DNA from: Paragonimus westermani
Lineage: Eukaryota > Platyhelminthes > Trematoda > Plagiorchiida > Troglotrematidae
Length of the DNA stretch: 64,000 nucleotides
Direction of reading: 5' to 3'
Assembly: GCA_008508345.1 (NCBI GenBank)
Contig: QNGE01000936.1
Coordinates: forward strand, 107,024 to 171,023
Shown: positions 50,036 to 60,162 of the stretch, one piece after another
How positions within the stretch are numbered: the first letter of the stretch is position 1
Layout: each line of letters opens with the position of its first letter
Position numbers and translations under genes: made by a program
The notes under the pieces: model-generated
The model's database searches: none
Told to the model about the DNA's origin: nothing
Seen by the model: only the letters and a program-made list of their open reading frames with translations

Positions 50036-51089
50036 GATGGATACTTTCGTTGCCCTCTCTCTCCATATCGAAATCAAAGCATTTGTGTTCAAATGAGTCA
50101 AAATTAATTTTTGGGGAATCAAAACCGAAAAGGGGACTGAAATGTTCGAAATATACGAAGCCTCCAAGATGCGGTTTTCTAACTATCGAGTCCTCTTCGT
50201 TTTGCACTCCGCAATCGCAAACAAACGCGCATAAAACAACTTCCCTACGGCTTACAACGCGTTACCTCAATCGATCGTGCATCACACTTGTACGATGATA
50301 GTAATCACACAGATGAATCAACGTGAAAACCAGAATTCTTTCCTATCGTTACTTCTCCACTCAGAGATCGACATCCCGGTTTACGAACAGGGTGTGTAAT
50401 TCCCAGTTATCAAGCCACCGGCTACCGTTTTTTTGTTTCATTGTATCAATGAGCTGGTGACGAGTGTTCCTTCAATGTTCCTACACGTAATCGAAACCTC
50501 CATATCTACCCACTTTCATAGTTCGAATGATTAAACCTAATCAGTATACACAAAATTCCTACCTCTTTATCGCTCACATAATGATGTCATCCAACGCGTG
50601 TGATTTTGCACAAGCATCGGTAGCCAAATACCTGAATGCGATTGATAAATTCAACTCTTAAAGACTGCGTTTTGCAATCACAGTTTCAGACTGACTTGAT
50701 ATTTGTCATATAAATACGACGTTTGTTTCCAAGTTGGATAACGTTTGGATGCAAGAAATACTTTACGTCATATAATTTTGTCCAGGCTTTAGAAATACCA
50801 GATACAATTACACACACCATATTCCTTTCATTGGTGATACAGCTTCTCTATGTGTATACACACCTGCTAACAGTCCCATTGGCTTCATCTTCCACTTATC
50901 GATCACGGGTGGCCTTGTCGATGCTTTTGGGGTTAATGCGCAATGATGTCGGTCGAATTGTTTTTTTACCCCCATACGATTCTGTTACCTCGTTGTTGGT
51001 AACGTCATAGTCAATTTCTTCTGTTTGTTCTGATTCTGTGAACGATATGATGTAAGTGTTCATCTTCATCTTCTCCGCTTTGACTACAG
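50036..51089 (+). other. end of intron 2, with acceptor of exon C
   Basis: No transposon domain is recognised. The segment ends in a strong pyrimidine tract, CATCTTCATCTTCTCCGCTT, then TGACTACAG at 51081-51089, the acceptor for exon C. Confidence 0.5.
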
Positions 51090-51190
51090 GTGATCGAAAA
51101 AGTGATGGTCTGCTCTCCTCACCGTTTGGCTTCTCGGGATCCATGACGCATTGTAGCTCTCCGACCAAATCGGACTTCACATCACAACCG
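51090..51190 (+). CDS. C2H2 zinc-finger protein, exon C (small Ser-rich exon)
   Basis: A 101-bp open exon with a strong acceptor at 51089 and a consensus donor GTAAGT at 51191. It starts in phase 1, exactly as required by exon B (C|GT gives Arg), and ends in phase 0. It adds residues 1446-1479, including SSPFGFSGSM and SPTKSDFTSQP, with a composition matching the Ser/Pro-rich tail of exon B. The implied intron is 18.4 kb, so intermediate exons may be missing, and a separate gene cannot be excluded. A transcript read across the junction would settle it. Confidence 0.6.
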
Positions 51191-51529
51191 GTAAGTCAGT
51201 ATTATGAACCTAATTGTGCGCTCTGCTTTGGATGGATGCGGTCAAGTCAACGCGAGGGTGGTGCTTTTCGAACTTAAAGCAGCTGTCGATTTTACTGTTC
51301 AACATGCTTTTTGGGCTGTCTTCATAGTACGAGATTTCCCATGAAGCATGTCATCTTGAAATTGTACGCTCACACAGTACAGAAGGTGCATTTATAGCCA
51401 TCTACTCCCAGCGCCCCCTACTGCAGGTGACTTTCAACCAGGATATCCGATATCCCTCTTGCTCTTCATCCACATGGCGTATGTTTTTTTGAGTGGAACA
51501 TCCAGGGTATCCAAAGGTTTTGAAGTGGC
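51191..51529 (+). other. intron 3 sequence, partly decayed LINE
   Basis: The right-hand part, from about 51420, reads as the start of an RT block (GYPISLLLFIH near 51440) that continues into the next feature. Otherwise nothing is recognised. Confidence 0.4.
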
Positions 51530-51714
51530 GCGTCTGTTTGGTGGCAAGCTGATTGATATTCTGTATGCAGATCACAGATAACATGCAAACTACGACTAAC
51601 CAGATTAACGGCACAGCTAGCCTGTATGACGTTACTTGCATTTACAAGTCTGAGCACAAGGCTGCTGTTTTTCACCTTAGCCTTATCACTACTGTTGTGC
51701 GCAGACCTCAGTCA

Positions 51715-51750
<36 letters not shown>
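51420..51750 (+). mobile_element. RTE-like LINE RT fragment (right member of inverted pair 'B') with CT/TA tracts
   Basis: The plus frames read GYPISLLLFIHMA (family GCPISPFLFNF), then GGKLIDILYADHR (family L..L.YADDI), then MQTTTNQINGTASLYDVT. That order is typical of RTE-type RT around the catalytic YADD box, here damaged to YADH. A frameshift follows the box. It ends in a CT microsatellite (51717-51735) and a TA microsatellite (51736-51750). 51530-51737 is inverted relative to 49813-50035. Confidence 0.6.
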
Positions 51751-51890
51751 GCTTCATGTCATCAACTCAGGCTATTGCTGAAGCCGTGTTTATGAGAATG
51801 GCGAAGGTTTGCAGTGTGTGTCATTTGTGGGGTTGGCAAGACATCCCATTATCGATTAACATGGGGGCTTGTAATGTGCGTGTGTGTGTA

Positions 51891-52056
51891 TGTTCCGTCT
51901 CATTCACCGGGCCGGAGATCTGACCGATTCGTACGGAAGATGCCCACGAACATTTGGCCGTTGTTGTCTCCGTCGGTTAGCCTGTGTCAGACGGGTTGAT
52001 TACGTGAACAACAACGTGATGGTCCATGGGTGTGTATTTGGCAGCTCTTCAAGTTC
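51891..52056 (-). repeat. inverted-repeat pair 'A', right copy
   Basis: Near-identical reverse complement of 48286-48451. The plus-strand flank before it contains a GTGTGTGTGT tract. Family unknown. Confidence 0.8.
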
Positions 52057-52905
52057 GGGCTTCTTAAGTAGGGTAATGTAAATGCATACAACTTTATTTT
52101 GGTCGTGCATTTCATATGCCGACTGGACGCCTGCCACAACACATGTTTTAGTATGGCTACCGATGGTTGGACAAAACCACATGGTGGCAGGAGGATTACG
52201 GTATCGTTGTGTAGAATTAGAAGTTGCTCCCTGCTTACTTGGACTGTTTGCGACCATAAGGGCCACCGGTTGGAAATACTCTCAAACCTCTCACTGTGAC
52301 GCAGTTAATCTTAAGGTTAACTCCCCAAGTTTTTTCGTTGACCTTTCTCTTTTTTTGATCGTACATTTCCTCCCTATATAATCTATGGTATTACAACTTG
52401 TCTTCAACATTGACGACAGCCGACCTACAGAACCCTAAGGTGCGGCTCTGACCTGAATATGTGGATCCCTGTCACTGTACTTCCCTACCTTCCTACCGAT
52501 GCGACAGCAGATTTAACACTCTGATCCGACCACTGTTTTTGTCTAGCCTTAAGCACCTTCATAGTGTTCAGTGCTTGCATTGTCTTCACCCTGTTTTAAC
52601 GGCTGTAAGCAGACTTTTCGTCGCTAGTAACCTGATTCACTATTGTGATTTTGAGTGTTCCACTGCCGCCCTGATTGCGCTATCTGTCTGAGTGACCCAA
52701 ACTGTCAACCCAGCTGGAGTGTTTGGTGTTAAAATCGTGTTTTTTCGTGGTGGTTTTCTCTGCTTCAGCCATTCATGGGGCAACTCAGTGCTGACTAACA
52801 TTTGTCGTCATGTTGTTGACTCGTCAGCGTGTCTGTCTGTGGGCAATGTGTTGTGATGGGCACGGAGTTCAGTGTCTATTGCGTTTATTATATGGGAAGA
52901 TGCAT
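52057..52905 (+). other. intron 3, unassigned stretch
   Basis: No gene or transposon motif is recognised, though part may be decayed sequence of the Penelope-like element next to it. Confidence 0.4.
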
Positions 52906-53199
52906 TCACGGACCCATCGCTGCCGTTTCCCTGTTGTATCTCAGTTTAATCTCGCGATCTGCATTCGCGAACTGTTGCCTAAAGCGTGGCTTCTGGTATG
53001 TCCATCTTGGTTCCAGGTGGTATTCCTGTAGATATATCTTCAACGGTTTACTAGTTTCAACTACGTATACTTGATAGCAATCTTTTAAGAGACTGATGTA
53101 CACCACTTTCGCTCTTGTCGTCTGAAGCTTTGGTCGCGTAGAGTTTGCTTTCATTGCTGTTCGTTCGTCTGTGCACGGTTCTCTGCCCAATCTCCTCAA
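52906..53199 (-). mobile_element. Penelope-like element fragment: GIY-YIG endonuclease
   Basis: The minus-strand frame reads AKVVYISLLKDCYQVYVVET followed by SKPLKIYLQEY. This matches the GIY-YIG endonuclease of Penelope-like retroelements (VVY.I.C.DC..VYVGET.R.L..R..EH). The VVY part of GIY is kept and the catalytic-type Glu is kept (LQE). The Gly of YVG is Val, and the Arg before the Glu is Tyr, so the domain should be inactive. No reverse transcriptase or pseudo-LTR was found around it, so it is a fragment. The main alternative is a chance resemblance, which I consider unlikely given the spacing of matches. Confidence 0.62.
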
Positions 53200-54984
53200 A
53201 ACGCGCTCAGTCGCACCGTAACATCACTTGTTTATGTTTATGGTACACCCACTACCACTGGGTCACATAGCATGGGATGTATAATTGAATGTACATATGT
53301 TGTGAGGGTTACCTACCTCCTGGTGGCACTAATTTAGTGACCATGCTTCACTGTCATTCGGATAGCAAACCCTCCGGCGATTTAAGTGCTGTTATTCTTT
53401 GGGTAATCACTTGCCCTATCGGTCTGCCTTCAAAGCGTTCCCATGTAGCTTTTCAATGACTATTTGCCTACCGAGTAAAACCTTTTAATATACGGCTACC
53501 CTGTAGTTTAGGGTCATCATTCAATTGGTCACCCCGGGACAGATTTGTAGGTCTCAAGTCAATCACCTCAGTTTCTTGACCGCCGGATGGTGCATGATGT
53601 AGCCATGATTGATTTGTTTCACCTTCACATCTGCTGTTGTCACTTGTTTACACATTTTCACTTGACTCCCCTATCCGGTTCTGCATGTACGCTCGCTAAT
53701 AGTTAATCAAAACGACTCACGTGATCTTTCCTTATCGGCTGTTGCAACGCCAGTAAGTGTCTTTTAGTAATCATCAAAGACAAAACCTTAATAATTGACG
53801 CTCATCTCAGTTGCCTGTAGGTAAACTGTCGGTAAAATCGACCTTGTCTTGGTCTGTTTCTGAGGTTTTTGATACACTAAAACGGTAGTGATTTCTGCAA
53901 TTCATGTTAACTTTGTTTGCGTGATGGTGACGGTTATTACCAATCAAGGTCGCCCTCATTGACATGATCGACCTTCATGTTCACTTGTTGATTAACATTG
54001 TATCTCAGCCCTCCCCTAGAATGTAGCCTCATCGGCTTTCGCTTGACACAAAGAGATGTGTTGGCATCGAGCTGCATTAATTTGTGCGTGGCCGACTACG
54101 ACAAGCTTTTCGACGCATTTGCATCCTATTTCATCCGCTAAACTACACTCAGGTGACACCAAACCAGGCTGTATGAATTGTGGTAGAAACTTGTTAAGGT
54201 GAATCGCCCGGATCCATTATTTTCCCCAGCTCTTCATATAATTATCGTCCATCGACTGATTTTACTACCAGGTGTGCGGAGCGGCCTACCAATTTTCGTG
54301 CGTACTATAGCGAAAGTTCTTGCAGTTGTTTTGAAGAACGTCAAAATTATCACGTAAGAAGTATGCTTAAAAAAAGTACTTGTGAATCACATGCGGGAAA
54401 CGGTTGTCAAACGGATAAACGATTGAGTGAGTACAGATAAGGCTATAAGACAGACTCATCACTCGTGTATTCCTTTGTTTATCTTTTCATGTGTTGCCGA
54501 TGAGTGTGAACGAAATGTTCCTCGGACAAAACGGTGTTAGTATTCCCCGAAACGATGATATTGACTCTCTGGAAGTATTTTCGCTACACAATTATTTTAC
54601 CTTTTTCGAGCTCGTGTGATTAAACACAGCTTCAATTATCTCTACTGTGTAATTCGTACGTAAATCTGTTGATCGTTTGTCCAAATCCAGAAACCGAAAT
54701 TCCATCACACAATGCAATGATATTACCATCTGAATGTCATGTACACTTCTGTCTGTTTATCAACGATTTTAATCCGTCGGTTCTCATTCATTGGGTCAAT
54801 CCTCATAAGTGATAGTTCGTCGGAATTCTCGTGTTGTTCTTTATTCACTTGCTTGGGACTTTGTAGATTCCTCACAGCCAGCTTGAAGTATTTCATTGCA
54901 TTTCGGATTAATTGTAGATGAGACTTATTCATCTATCACACTCTCTTCTTTAGTGTACTTACCCCTTCTCCGTTAGTATTCCAG
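53200..54984 (+). other. intron 3, 3' part, with acceptor of exon D
   Basis: No element is recognised. It ends in a pyrimidine-rich run, CCCCTTCTCC then GTTAGTATTCCAG at 54984, a plausible acceptor. Confidence 0.45.
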
Positions 54985-55200
54985 TTACCTCCTATCAGTC
55001 CATCAATCATGATGGACTTGGAGGATTTGGAATCTCGTATTTCAGCGTTTTACAATGGTAAAGCATCCATTTCATCGCTTGCACACTTGCCCGTACTTGG
55101 TCCTGATGACCTCGGGCAACCACGGCCCTTCATTCTTACCTGTTTTCCCATTTTGAACAGTTGCCATTTTGTTTTTTTTTACCATGCGTCATATCTTTAA
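54985..55200 (+). CDS. C2H2 zinc-finger protein, tentative exon D
   Basis: From the acceptor at 54984 the frame is phase 0, matching the end of exon C. It reads LPPISPSIMMDLEDLESRIS and continues ASISSLAHLPVLGPDDLGQP. The first ~50 residues look like real coding, with an amphipathic acidic start. Read to the first stop (TAA at 55198-55200) it adds 71 residues, giving a 1,550-residue protein, but the last ~22 residues look like non-coding translation. A donor-like G|GTAAAG at 55057/55058 would instead end the exon in phase 1. No AATAAA signal follows closely, so the gene may continue beyond what I can see. Confidence 0.42.
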   Translation, partial: LPPISPSIMMDLEDLESRISAFYNGKASISSLAHLPVLGPDDLGQPRPFILTCFPILNSCHFVFFYHASYL

Positions 55201-56000
55201 CTGTTTTGTTGTTGTATATCTGTTGTCTATTCGAATAACTAGTGTTCCAGGCGTTTTCGTTTTTTTCGGGTGCGAACCATATGTGCCGTTCTCTGCCTAC
55301 AAAGGCATCTGATGAAATCATGGACTCCCTGTGGTACGTAAGCTCGTATGGTAAGCTCAACATTCTTGTATGCTTCGTCGTGTAGTGCCCAAACGGTAGC
55401 CCCGGTAGTCTTCCTTCACTGATACCCTCCCTATCTTTCACTTATCCCATCATTGTCCGATTGATCTGCTCTCTCAGTCCGTTTGTTTGTATATCGTGCG
55501 GACATGTTGCTAAGCGTTGGTTTCCCTCATTCGTAAACCTTTGTTGAAATCGCCGACTTCCAGAACGCTGATTTCAATTCATAATGACTCTCTACGTTAC
55601 TTCAAAGCGAAACAGTACGTTGTTCTTGGGACCAGCCCTTTTGTCTCGCGCTCTTCGTTGCTCGTTGAAGTAGCTCCCCTCTATTATGTGAGGTGGCCGG
55701 TCATTATCGCTATATAGCGATTCTTGGCTAGCCTTGTTAGAAGCGAACCAACACCATTTATACTTAATGCGTATGCTGCCTTCTATGTTGAGATAGACTA
55801 CGTCTGCGTTGCCCACCTGTTCTATCGACAGTTTTGGGCACTTCTGACTGAACTCAGTGACGTCCTCCTGCGTTTTGAGCTAGAATACCCTTTCTTGCAA
55901 TAGATCAAACGAATATCATTGGTCCGTGTGAACACCAGCATGTGCAGGTCAAATTATTCGTTCTCTCTGTTCAATCGAAAAAAATGATAATTCTGGCAGT
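55201..56000 (+). other. unassigned stretch between exon D and the Gypsy element
   Basis: No feature is recognised. Frames are short and overlap on both strands. Confidence 0.4.
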
Positions 56001-56075
56001 TACTGTGGTGAAAATCTCGATTCACCGATTATCCAAACCCCGACACAACAGAAGATCTGAAAAACGACCAATCCA
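55998..56075 (+). repeat. 5' LTR-start repeat of the Gypsy-like element
   Basis: Shares GATTCACCG, TTATCCAAACCC and ACACAACAGAAGATC with 60055-60132. The copies lose similarity right after CCAATCCA. The 5' LTR probably extends from about 56004 (TGTGGTG) to just before the putative primer-binding site at 56392. Confidence 0.7.
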
Positions 56076-56403
56076 AATATCGCGTTAAAAATACATCATG
56101 ATTAGAGGAACGGTCTCAGTGTTGTGCCTTCCGTTATTCGCCAATTCATCTGTTCCGTATTCCACCAATTAACATACAGTTTATGATGTTGCATGTGCTA
56201 ATGAGATCAGCCAATGACAGGCTGTGATTTCTTTAATACTGTTGTACATCCATGAATTCCGCGTCTCAATTCATAAAGAACACTTGCTTACTGCTACCAG
56301 TACCAGGTCTTCTCATTACTTGCGTGGGAGGTTTCAATTCACGCACGATTCCTAGGGCTGTTCGAAGTCCCTAATTCTGAGTATTACAAATTGGCGTCGT
56401 GGA

Positions 56404-57213
56404 ATGGAACTGCGTGTAATTGAGCAATTAAATCTTCATGCTGGTGCGAGTGAAATCGAGGAATGGGTCGAACGGTTTGAACTGTGGTGCAGCATTCGCT
56501 GTGATGTGAAGAAGGAAAACCAATCAGCTTTCTTCGTTACCACTGGTGGTCGTGAATTGTATTCGGTACTGAAGAATCTGGCTTATCCGAATGCTCCAGC
56601 CTCGTTGCCGTTCGACCAACTAAAGCAACTGCTGTTAAAGCACGTGCTTTCAGTCAATTTCCAGGCCACAGAACGGGCGAAGTTCAATTCATTAGTGCGA
56701 TCAACAAACACGAGCTTCCTTGAGTTCATTCTACAATTGCAAAAGCAAGCTGCTCGTTGCAACTTTGGTGACAAGCTGGAGGAGAATCTACGTGATCGAT
56801 TGATTGCTGGCGTCAATGACACTGATCTTCAGCGTAGGTTGCTTGTCAAACAATATATGACTTTCCAAGAAGTCCGAGACATCTGCGTGCAGAAGGATGA
56901 CGTCAATGCCGCTACAGCTGATTCGAACGTGACATTATTTCAGAAGACCAAAGCGCATATTGCCACCCGAAGTCAACCAGTGAACAGGCCTTCTCATGCA
57001 CTCATCATCAATCCCGGTTCAAAGGAATTTAACAAGTGTTTCTCGTGCAGTGAGTTACACTTACGATCATCTTGCCGATTTCGTAATGCTATATGCCGTT
57101 TATGCGGTAAATCTGGTCATATTAAGAAGGTATGTAGAAGTCAGAAATGTCACCTGAGTCAAGTTAGAGAGACAAGTACTATAGAACCGTCCACCGCTGT
57201 TTATTCATTGTAA
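56404..57213 (+). CDS. Gypsy-like Gag with two zinc knuckles
   Basis: A 269-residue open Gag frame, the only intact protein of the element. The N-terminal two thirds is a helical capsid-like region (EEWVERFELWCSIR, then FFVTTGGRELYSVLKNLAYP). Near the C-terminus are two nucleic-acid-binding knuckles: CFSCSELHLRSSC (C-X2-C-X3-H-X4-C, one residue short of the usual spacing) at about residues 214-226, and CRLCGKSGHIKKVC (C-X2-C-X4-H-X4-C) at about 233-246. In a live element it would package RNA into virus-like particles. It ends at TAA before the protease region in another frame, so translation of pol would have needed recoding or has been broken. Confidence 0.85.
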   Translation: MELRVIEQLNLHAGASEIEEWVERFELWCSIRCDVKKENQSAFFVTTGGRELYSVLKNLAYPNAPASLPFDQLKQLLLKHVLSVNFQATERAKFNSLVRSTNTSFLEFILQLQKQAARCNFGDKLEENLRDRLIAGVNDTDLQRRLLVKQYMTFQEVRDICVQKDDVNAATADSNVTLFQKTKAHIATRSQPVNRPSHALIINPGSKEFNKCFSCSELHLRSSCRFRNAICRLCGKSGHIKKVCRSQKCHLSQVRETSTIEPSTAVYSL

Positions 57214-57670
57214 ATGAAATCCAGGGCTGAGCAATTTATTCATAGATGCATCAAGTTCAAATCGGGATGTAAGTATGAATTCATTGTGGACAGAGGAAGT
57301 AGCTAATCCATTATTTCCAAACCGCTACTAGATCTCATGGCCCCTGATGCTCAACTGAGACCAACAGCGATGAAAATAGGCGGGGTTACTGGTCATCGGT
57401 TAGCTCTGCTAGGTGAAGCTGATGTAATGATTGTTGGTAATAATAATGCGCTGATTCCACTACGTTTCTTGGTGTCGGAAGGAAGTTCAGCTATTCTGGG
57501 ATTACAAGCTATAAAATAGCTCAACTATGCTCTTACTCTACGTACTAATTACAAAAATGGTCCAAGTGAAAAGTACCAAGCCCAGTTACGCAACCTGATT
57601 GTTCAGTGTTCACAACTTTCAGGAGGGATGAAAGTAAAGCCAGCAAAACTGGAGGTGCAAGGGACCCGAT
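57214..57670 (+). pseudogene. Gypsy-like protease, inactivated
   Basis: Retroviral-type aspartic protease remnant. The active-site triplet (normally D-[ST]-G in FIVDTGSS) reads DRG at about 57289-57297, and an in-frame stop follows shortly after (57303-57305). The flap-like GGVTGHRLALLGEADV and the C-terminal AILGLQAI are still recognisable at 57385-57516. A second stop follows at 57517. Both the active site and the frame are lost. Confidence 0.75.
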
Positions 57671-58360
57671 TTTTCTGAAGCGCCGAATAATACTTTACGG
57701 AATGAGAGAACAAGTGCATAATGCTCTCAACAGATTGAAGGAAGACGGCATAATCTCGCAGGTTAACTCAGCATGGGCCACACCAATCGTTGTGGTTATG
57801 AAAGAAGATGGCAAGTCACCTAGGATATGTGGTGACTATAGATTAACGCCGAATCCAAGAGTGAAAAAGTGCACAGCAACAACTGAGGAGCCGGAGGATT
57901 TTATGAAAGCCCTGCACGGTAGCAGTGTTTTCTAAGATTGAATTGACAAACGCATACTTTCAAGTTCCATTGGAGTATGATTCTAAGGCGATCACTACGA
58001 TTAACACCCCTTGGTGATTATTTCAGTACAATTTCTTACCGTTTGGATTACACGTATCAGCTGGGATATTCCAGGCTGCGATTGATGAAGTAATTACCGA
58101 TTTACCAGGAGTACGCGCGTATCAAGATGATGTAATCATATACGCCGACAGTGCACAGGAGCATGATGAGAGGTTGCTTTCACTTCTGAAACGATTCAGG
58201 GATAAGAACATAGCCATAAAGCCTTCTAAGTGCGTGTTCCAAGTGCGAGAGCTGAGTTTTCTTGGTTTTACCATATGTGATAAAGGATACCGGCCGGACC
58301 ATGACCGGTACAAAGCCTTGGTTACCGCTACATCGCCAAGAGACCAGGATGAGCTGTGAT
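57670..58360 (+). pseudogene. Gypsy-like reverse transcriptase, frameshifted
   Basis: RT blocks in order: VHNALNRLKEDGIISQVNSA and WATPIVVVMKEDGK (57715-57815), RICGDYRLTPNP (57825-57860), SKIELTNAYFQVPLE (57937-57980, after a one-base frameshift near 57935), FLPFGLHVSAGIFQAAIDEV (58032-58092), and the catalytic YQDDVIIY (YQDD at 58120-58131, both Asp kept). KPSKCVFQVRELSFLGFTI follows at 58217-58275. A TGA at 58014-58016 and another at 58357 interrupt the frame. Confidence 0.85.
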
Positions 58361-59135
58361 TAATAATGGGATGTTTGCAGTACTATTCTCGTTTTATCCT
58401 AAACTTTCTGACAAAAGCACAACCATTATTTGCAGTTCAGTCAGCAGAAATATTGTCTTGGACTCAAAAAGACGAAATTCTTCTGCGAGAATTAATACGA
58501 GTTGTGATTAAAAGGCCGACGTTAGCCCCATTTGATATGTCTAAAATTACCACGCTGATCACGGATGCATCCAGTGTTGGCATTGATGCTGTGGTTGAAC
58601 AGGAGAGATATCCGATCATTTCCATATCACGTTCGTTGAACAAGGCTGAGCAAGAATATTCACAAACACAAAAGGCGTTAGCAGTCTACTCGGCTGGATA
58701 AATATTTGCTGTTAAATTCAAAATTGTTACGGATCACCAGGCTCTGCAGTATTTGTTTGACCCCCACAAATCAATTGCCAAATCATCAGCGGCAATGATA
58801 CAGCGATGGAGTCTAGTTCTAGCAGCATACGACTATGACATCGTTCATCGTCCTGGTAGACAGATTCCTCAGGCGGATTTTTTACCACGGTTTTCCAGTT
58901 TTTCAGCGGCTGAAGCTTGTTTGCTTGCTTCGCCAGCTATTCCAATAAGCCGAGAGGAATTGATCAAGACAACTAAAAACTATTATGGCACGGTAATTGC
59001 TGCGATGACCAAGGGTTGGTCGTCAACTATTAAGAAACGCCCAGTACTATTCCAGAACCGAGGGGGGTTGTCAATACAACCTGATGGTGTGCTGTGCTGG
59101 AGCGATCAATTGGTCATTCCACCACCACAATGAAA
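58361..59135 (+). pseudogene. Gypsy-like RNase H and pol linker, broken
   Basis: RNase H starts at about 58555 (LITDASSVGIDAVVEQ, first catalytic Asp kept) and includes PIISISRSLNKAEQEY and SQTQKALAVYSAG. The family normally has K/R-E-A-L-A here; the catalytic-type Glu codon is absent (KALA). A stop at 58699-58701 follows, then IVTDHQALQYLFDP and HRPGRQIPQADFLPRF at 58725-58890. Another stop at 59131-59133 precedes the integrase. Confidence 0.75.
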
Positions 59136-59940
59136 GGCGGTATTAGACGACTTGCATGAAGGTCACCTGGGCGTGGAGAAAATGAAATCCCTGGCTCGAC
59201 AGATGTGTTGATGGCCGGAGATAAACTCGGATATCAAGTGCATTGCAATGAATTGCCACTCTTGCCTCCACAAAATAAAGACAAGGCCGAAGAATTGGAC
59301 ACCTTGGCCGGACGACTACCAACCATGGCAACGGGTGTGTGTGGACCACTTCTTGGTAAACATTACATTCTGGTGTTAATTGATTCGTACTCACGGTGGC
59401 CAGAAGTATTTATTACAACCTCATCTTCCACGTCGTTTACGATGCAAACATTTCGTAAATGTTTCAGTGGTGAAGGTATTCCGCAAGTCCTGGTCACAGA
59501 CAACGGGTCAGTTTTATTCCGCTGAAATGAAACAGTGGCCTGACAGCATCGGGTATCGTCAATTGCAAACGGCGCCTCGGCATCCATGTTCAAACGGGGC
59601 CGCAGAAAATCTGGTGAAAATGCTCAAAAGTGCCGTGAGTTCCACTAATCCTAAAACATTTGCCGGACTGGATGTGTTTCTCGATAACTTTCTGCTTCAG
59701 TACGGGAACGCAGCTCATTGCACAACGAAGGAGAGCCCAGCGGTGCTATTTAAATTGAGGCGACTAAGTGCATCACTTCAGTGTGTATATTCAACGGATG
59801 TGATATATTTTCGTGGATACGATTTGTGACCTCCCAAAAGATTGATCACTCGCCAGCTAGGCAGCACGGTGGTAGAAATTACTGACGTGCACGATGCCAC
59901 CATTCATCGGAGACACACTGACTAAATCCAGTTTTGAAGC
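59136..59940 (+). pseudogene. Gypsy-like integrase, frameshifted
   Basis: The zinc-binding part keeps LHEGHLGVEKM (H-X3-H, about 59150) and a CNEL-region cysteine pair after a frameshift. The catalytic core keeps all three acidic residues by position: Asp in the WxRVCVDHF block (about 59345), Asp of VTDNG (59499-59501), and Glu of GAAENLVK (59605-59607). The last two lie about 35 codons apart, but a one-base frameshift separates them. The C-terminal region (EITDVHDATIHRRHTD) is at 59877-59924. It is non-functional because of multiple shifts and stops. Confidence 0.8.
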
Positions 59941-60054
59941 ACTGAAAAAGTGGCCATGGATGAAGTAGAACACCATGTGCTGCAAGAGTTCGATGCCCGG
60001 AGAAGATCAAAACGATTGACAAATATGAATGCGGAGGCTTCTAGAAGAGGGGAG

Positions 60055-60132
60055 AGTTATGGTGGAAATCTACTCGATTCACCGCTTATCCAAACCCTGA
60101 CACAACAGAAGATCGGACAAACGGCCAATCCA
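60055..60132 (+). repeat. 3' LTR-start repeat of the Gypsy-like element (truncated)
   Basis: Direct repeat of 55998-56075. Beyond 60132 I find no match to the rest of the presumed 5' LTR (56076-56390), so the 3' LTR is truncated or strongly diverged. Confidence 0.68.
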
Positions 60133-60162
60133 GTTACCCTTTCGGAATTTTCACATCGTTAA

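Larger units (their letters stand above)
56001..60135 (+). mobile_element. Ty3/Gypsy-like LTR retrotransposon, near complete but disabled
   Basis: An ordered Gag, protease, RT, RNase H, integrase set on the plus strand between two ~75-bp direct repeats (55998-56075 and 60055-60132). I take these as the starts of a 5' and a truncated 3' LTR. A possible primer-binding site beginning TGGCGTCGTGG is at 56392. Gag is intact as a frame. Pol is broken by stops and frameshifts in every domain. The family resembles Gypsy elements widespread in fluke genomes. It lies downstream of the last recognised zinc-finger exon. A chromodomain was not seen. Confidence 0.88.
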
